A stretch of 64,000 nucleotides of DNA from Algoriphagus oliviformis (GTDB lineage: Bacteria; Bacteroidota; Bacteroidia; Cytophagales; Cyclobacteriaceae). A program made the translations under genes and the position numbers. Positions 60,714 to 64,000 of the stretch are shown here, one piece after another. Position 1 is the stretch's first letter, and each line of letters begins with the position of its first letter. The DNA lies in assembly GCF_017254915.1 (NCBI RefSeq), contig NZ_JAFKCT010000001.1:1116001-1180000 (forward strand), written 5' to 3'. Under the pieces are notes generated by a model. That model was not told the DNA's origin and did not search any database. It saw only the letters and a list, made by a program, of their open reading frames with translations.

Positions 60714-62056
60714 TTCATCGCGACCTGCTTGGGCTTGGTCGAGATCTTTTTCCAGATCAGTTCGCCTACCTGCTTGCCCTGCACGATCCCCTCTGTGATC
60801 GCGGGCATGTAGTGGATGCCTCCGTAGAATCTGCTGATCGCAGCCTCCTCATACATCTTGGTAAAGCCGTCAAACTCCCGGATTGGCAATCCATAAGCCA
60901 CCTCGGAGCTGTCAACGATGTGCATCTCGTCTCCGAAAAGTTGGGTGAGGGTATAGGCCGCAGCGGTGGAGGCCACGCTGTGTCCGCTGGTATGCTCTGG
61001 GAAGGGCGGGGTCTGCAGGATCGGAACCCACTCTTCGTCGATGTACTGGTTGATATAGGTCTCCGGACGGATGAGCTTGGAGCGGTATTTCTCGTCCCAG
61101 CAGGAGATAAAGGCCTCGTTGAGCGACACGGCCGTAAGCGCATAGGCCTCGACAGTGCCTTTCCAGTCGCGATCGGCAGCTTTGCTGGCGATGGAGGCGA
61201 TGCTCATCCAGTGCCCTCCGGGAGTGATCTTTTTCTCGGCAAACATCACATGGCCCTTCACATTCATCTTGTAGGGATTGCAGTCCCAAAACATGGCGAT
61301 GTCCTTCTGGGCGTCGGTGATGTTGTTTTTGGCGTCATAGACCTCCTTGGCGACTTTGTAGAATTCAGAGGTTGGTTCTGAGGAAAACACCGGTGGCACA
61401 CCCGCCTTAAACTGCGCTGCGGAGTCCAGGACGAACGTCCGGATTTTGTTCCAGTGTGGCTCTACGGCCTCCATGTAAGCGGGAGGCGTGGGCTGCCAGG
61501 TGTTGGGCTCATTGACCACGGTGTACTTCGGAAAGGAGCGGCTTTGGTGGTAGTTGTCCTTTTTGGAGTAGTCTTTCACCTTTTCGGCCACCTCCTGGCC
61601 AAACTTCACCGAAGCCTCAAACACGTCCTCCGGGATGCCTCTGTCCATCAGCTCGGCAAAGTCCTTGTCGCGCTGGGTGTGCATCATGTCCTCCGAAAAG
61701 ATCAGCGCCGTCCCCATGTGATAGTAGGCTGCCAGGGCTGCCAGGGGAGGGTAGACGTTTTCGGGTACGGCAAGGTTCAAAGGTTCCGAGCCGTTCAGCT
61801 GGCCCAATAGCGGGGAATAGTTTGCGGGATCGCTCGCCGCCGCCACCTCATAGGCCGCAAGGGAGGCGTAGGAGTAGATCCTGGCCGCTACCGGTGGCGA
61901 GAAGATGTCGTGGATGATCACCTCGGTGATGCGGGTCTGGGCCCGATGGAAGTAGTGTCCATCGCTGATGACCTGGGAATAATCTGCCGGTTTTTGACAA
62001 GCCGTCAAGGCACTGATCAAGACCAGAACTACTAGGGTAAATCGAGAGGTACTCAT
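60707..62056 (-). CDS. PAP2/vanadium-dependent haloperoxidase-like lipoprotein
   Basis: A 449-aa lipoprotein (lipobox LTAC, Cys20) of the PAP2 acid phosphatase/vanadium haloperoxidase superfamily. Vanadate- or phosphate-binding motifs are SKLIRPETY (Lys, Arg), HTSGHS (PSGH-like with Thr for Pro) and SRFYGGIHY (Arg, His). The deviations are typical of the Bacteroidota group whose enzymes may be phosphatases or haloperoxidases. It lies downstream of a CRTAC1 protein gene on the same strand, a common pairing. Halogenating activity is not shown by the sequence alone. Confidence 0.85.
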   Translation of the reverse strand: MSTSRFTLVVLVLISALTACQKPADYSQVISDGHYFHRAQTRITEVIIHDIFSPPVAARIYSYASLAAYEVAAASDPANYSPLLGQLNGSEPLNLAVPENVYPPLAALAAYYHMGTALIFSEDMMHTQRDKDFAELMDRGIPEDVFEASVKFGQEVAEKVKDYSKKDNYHQSRSFPKYTVVNEPNTWQPTPPAYMEAVEPHWNKIRTFVLDSAAQFKAGVPPVFSSEPTSEFYKVAKEVYDAKNNITDAQKDIAMFWDCNPYKMNVKGHVMFAEKKITPGGHWMSIASIASKAADRDWKGTVEAYALTAVSLNEAFISCWDEKYRSKLIRPETYINQYIDEEWVPILQTPPFPEHTSGHSVASTAAAYTLTQLFGDEMHIVDSSEVAYGLPIREFDGFTKMYEEAAISRFYGGIHYMPAITEGIVQGKQVGELIWKKISTKPKQVAMKD

Positions 62057-62184
62057 AGTGGGTTTTTCATTTTTAAGTTGACGATGGATTTCCCCTGACG
62101 GGGTCGATTGGGTTTTATCAACTTACATGAGACCTCAAAGCTAAGTATATGGGACTCAATCCCAAATGATTTTCTTCAAGTTTT

Positions 62185-64000
62185 TCAGCGTATTTGGCGC
62201 AGTGGGCCGTTGTTTTGGGCACCCAAGACAGAATTTCCTTTCGCAGTCCGGAGGATTTTGAGGCCTCGGATCTCCGCGCCGAAGAGCCCCGGGAGGACAT
62301 GCGCCGAGCCGTCCATCGACTGCCAGGAGCCTTGGCTCCAGCGGTAGGCTTGGACTCCCAGGTTCCTGGATTTTCCCAGGTCGACGCGGAAGTCAGAGGA
62401 GTTGCCGCCGAGGTAGAGTGTCCCCGTCTCTTCATCCACGGCGATGGCGAAAATCGGGCTTCGCTGCGCTTCTTCCGGAAAAGGGACAAAGGCAAACGAG
62501 CCATCCTCCTGCTGGAGGTACGCGCCCGACCGAAACTCATACGCCGGGAGCTTGCGCACGCCCTCAAGCTCCTCCGGGGAAAACAAATCCTCCGGTCGGG
62601 AGATTTGCGAGTAGTCCGCATAGGAGCTGTGCTTTCGCTTGATCCCCGGGAGCTGCCGGATCAGGTCGTCCCGAGTGGCAAAGGGCACCAGCTTGTCGCC
62701 AAGGTAGTGGAAGATCAGCGGATCCGCCTGTCCGTTGCCGTCAAAATCATGGTGGTACAGCCAGACAGGCTTTTGCGTCGAGGCTTTGAGCTTGCTGTTC
62801 GTTCCCAGGTTTCCGACTAGGATGTCCGGCTTGCCGTTGCCGTCGAGGTCGGCCACTTCGAGGGATTGAATCCATCCTGCGGAAAACTCCAGTCCTTTTG
62901 GTCGGCGCTCCACCAGCTTTTTCTCCGGAGAAATCCCGAAAACCCGCAGCCCCTGCCAGTCTCCGCTGAGCAGGAGCTCTTTGGTTCCGTCCCCGTCCAG
63001 GTCGGCCCATTTTGCGGTGTTGACCATTCCCAGCGCTGTCTCGGGCTGAAGCCAGGCGGTGGTTTCGTCTGCAAACTGTCCTTTGCCCCCATTGATCAGA
63101 ATGCTGCTTTTCGGGCTGGCTCCGTAGTCCCCCGTGGTCACCGAGGAGCCGACGAAGAGGTCCAAATCCCCGTCTCCGTCCAGGTCGTAGATCGCGACAC
63201 AGGAGGTGTTTTCACCAATGGGTGGCAAGGCCCTCATGGCAAAGGCAAACTGCCCCCTGCCATTCCCGAAAAACACCCGGTCAAAGTTGTACAGCTCGCC
63301 CGAAGCGTGTTCGTTTCCCCCGCTGCCTACAAACAGGTCCAGATGTCCATCTCCGTTGAGGTCGGCAAACTGGGCCACGACGTCCTCGGCTTTGGCCAAT
63401 AGCTCAAACATGGGATTGGGAATTTGCTCGAAGTCCCCGTTTTCTTTCTGAAGGAAAAAAGCCCCTGGCTGATCCATCGCTCCCCCCAGATATATGTCGT
63501 CCAGCCCGTCCCCGTTGACATCGGCGACTGCCATCGCGGGCCCCATCCTGGAAAAGCTCCTTGGGGCGAGGTACTCCCGCTTCACAAAGTCGGTGGCGTT
63601 CCTTTCGTGATGGCTCCAGCTGATGGGAAAGGAAGGGAGGTCGGCAACGTCCCCTTTCGGCGCTGGGTAGTAGGGATTTCCTGTTCCTTGGATCAGCTGC
63701 AAGCTTTGGTTTGCTTCGGTTTTGGGGAAAATTTCAGCCTGCCCATCTGGCCAGCTGACCAGGATGGAGTCCAGAGAACTGGTTTTTCCCAAGCCAAAGA
63801 CCAAAGTCGTGGATGGGCCGGACTGAAAGCCCCGGCTGGTACTCAGCCGCTGAGCCCAGCTTTGCTGCCCAGAGAAGAGCCGTACCTGGGCTCCGATACC
63901 CTGAGGGTTCTTATTTCCGGTCTGTAGGTCGATGCGCAAGTATTGGTTTCCCGTCTTTTCGGCGTGGTTTTGATAGACGAAAGCCGGCTGGTTGAGATTG
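62185..64000 (-). CDS. CRTAC1 family protein (FG-GAP/VCBS repeats with ASPIC/UnbV domain), 5' end outside window
   Basis: The frame stays open to the window edge on the minus strand, so the start is missing; about 604 residues are visible. The visible N-terminal part contains the ASPIC/UnbV block (GIGAQVRLFSG, RGFQSGPST and GLGKTSSLDSILVSWPDG). It is followed by FG-GAP propeller repeats with calcium-binding DxNxDGxxD motifs (DVNGDGLDDIY, DLNGDGHLDLFV, DLDGDGDLDLFV, DLDGNGKPDILV). Such proteins are secreted or surface-exposed and often precede a haloperoxidase-like PAP2 gene, as here. Function is unproven. Confidence 0.9.
   Translation of the reverse strand, partial: NLNQPAFVYQNHAEKTGNQYLRIDLQTGNKNPQGIGAQVRLFSGQQSWAQRLSTSRGFQSGPSTTLVFGLGKTSSLDSILVSWPDGQAEIFPKTEANQSLQLIQGTGNPYYPAPKGDVADLPSFPISWSHHERNATDFVKREYLAPRSFSRMGPAMAVADVNGDGLDDIYLGGAMDQPGAFFLQKENGDFEQIPNPMFELLAKAEDVVAQFADLNGDGHLDLFVGSGGNEHASGELYNFDRVFFGNGRGQFAFAMRALPPIGENTSCVAIYDLDGDGDLDLFVGSSVTTGDYGASPKSSILINGGKGQFADETTAWLQPETALGMVNTAKWADLDGDGTKELLLSGDWQGLRVFGISPEKKLVERRPKGLEFSAGWIQSLEVADLDGNGKPDILVGNLGTNSKLKASTQKPVWLYHHDFDGNGQADPLIFHYLGDKLVPFATRDDLIRQLPGIKRKHSSYADYSQISRPEDLFSPEELEGVRKLPAYEFRSGAYLQQEDGSFAFVPFPEEAQRSPIFAIAVDEETGTLYLGGNSSDFRVDLGKSRNLGVQAYRWSQGSWQSMDGSAHVLPGLFGAEIRGLKILRTAKGNSVLGAQNNGPLRQIR

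Noticed and set aside
1-64000. tRNA, rRNA or replication origin
   Set aside because: No cloverleaf with TTCRA-type T-arm, no rRNA core and no DnaA-box cluster was recognised by eye; a tRNAscan-SE or Infernal run would be decisive.

Overview
The window is chromosomal DNA of a Bacteroidota bacterium, most likely Cytophagales/Cyclobacteriaceae. The basis is family content: lipoproteins with loose lipoboxes, six-bladed propeller lipoproteins, DUF4290 next to murA, CRTAC1/haloperoxidase pairs, Gfo/Idh and sugar-isomerase proteins with Tat signals, a REP-associated transposase, and very few Shine-Dalgarno sites. The genus cannot be fixed from the sequence alone. No rRNA, tRNA, CRISPR or prophage was seen.

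Layout. (1) 1-5463: the 3' end of a hybrid NRPS-PKS gene (A-PCP-KS-AT-ACP-aminotransferase), the last gene of a cluster lying mostly outside the window. (2) 5.5-20 kb: a secreted sugar/sulfate-ester catabolic zone with a sugar isomerase-like protein, a Gfo/Idh oxidoreductase, two sulfatases, an esterase, a phosphoesterase, a large propeller lipoprotein and an S33 peptidase-like hydrolase. It ends in a GH25 lysozyme whose 3' end is duplicated on the far side of a REP-associated tyrosine transposase. (3) 20-24 kb: an accessory patch with a propeller lipoprotein, a Fic protein behind repeated inverted repeats, an HNH nuclease and HicBA. (4) 24-35 kb: alpha-amylase, M20 peptidase, DUF805, a GH43-like lipoprotein, a 601-aa beta-strand-repeat protein without a signal peptide, a GMC oxidoreductase with its small subunit, a third sulfatase and DUF2059.

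(5) 35.4-44.1 kb: a signalling and stress block. A five-gene two-component operon (three response-regulator genes, one of them an NtrC-type sigma-54 activator, plus two histidine kinases) is followed by DUF1328, CsbD, a coiled-coil lipoprotein, a YihY protein and Dps. Related GGAA/TTCC inverted repeats lie upstream of the operon, between the divergent DUF1328 and csbD genes, and upstream of dps. Each is followed by a sigma-54-like -24/-12 element of varying quality. I read this as a candidate sigma-54 stress regulon controlled by the local activator, and it is the most interesting signal in the window.

(6) 44.1-50.9 kb: an exported NIF3-like protein, DUF998, a lipoprotein, a sugar-acid module (IlvD/Edd dehydratase, SDR, acetoacetate-decarboxylase-like) and a GT61 glycosyltransferase. 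(7) 51-58.6 kb: core functions (murA with a natural Asp at the catalytic Cys position, DUF4290, UvrD/PcrA helicase, LpxL-type acyltransferase, ECF sigma/anti-sigma, gmk, nadD). (8) 58.7-60.6 kb: an AT-rich module of a six-cysteine mini-peptide, a propeller lipoprotein and a thioredoxin-fold-like lipoprotein. (9) 60.7-64 kb: a vanadium-haloperoxidase-like PAP2 lipoprotein and a CRTAC1 (FG-GAP/ASPIC-UnbV) protein cut by the window end.
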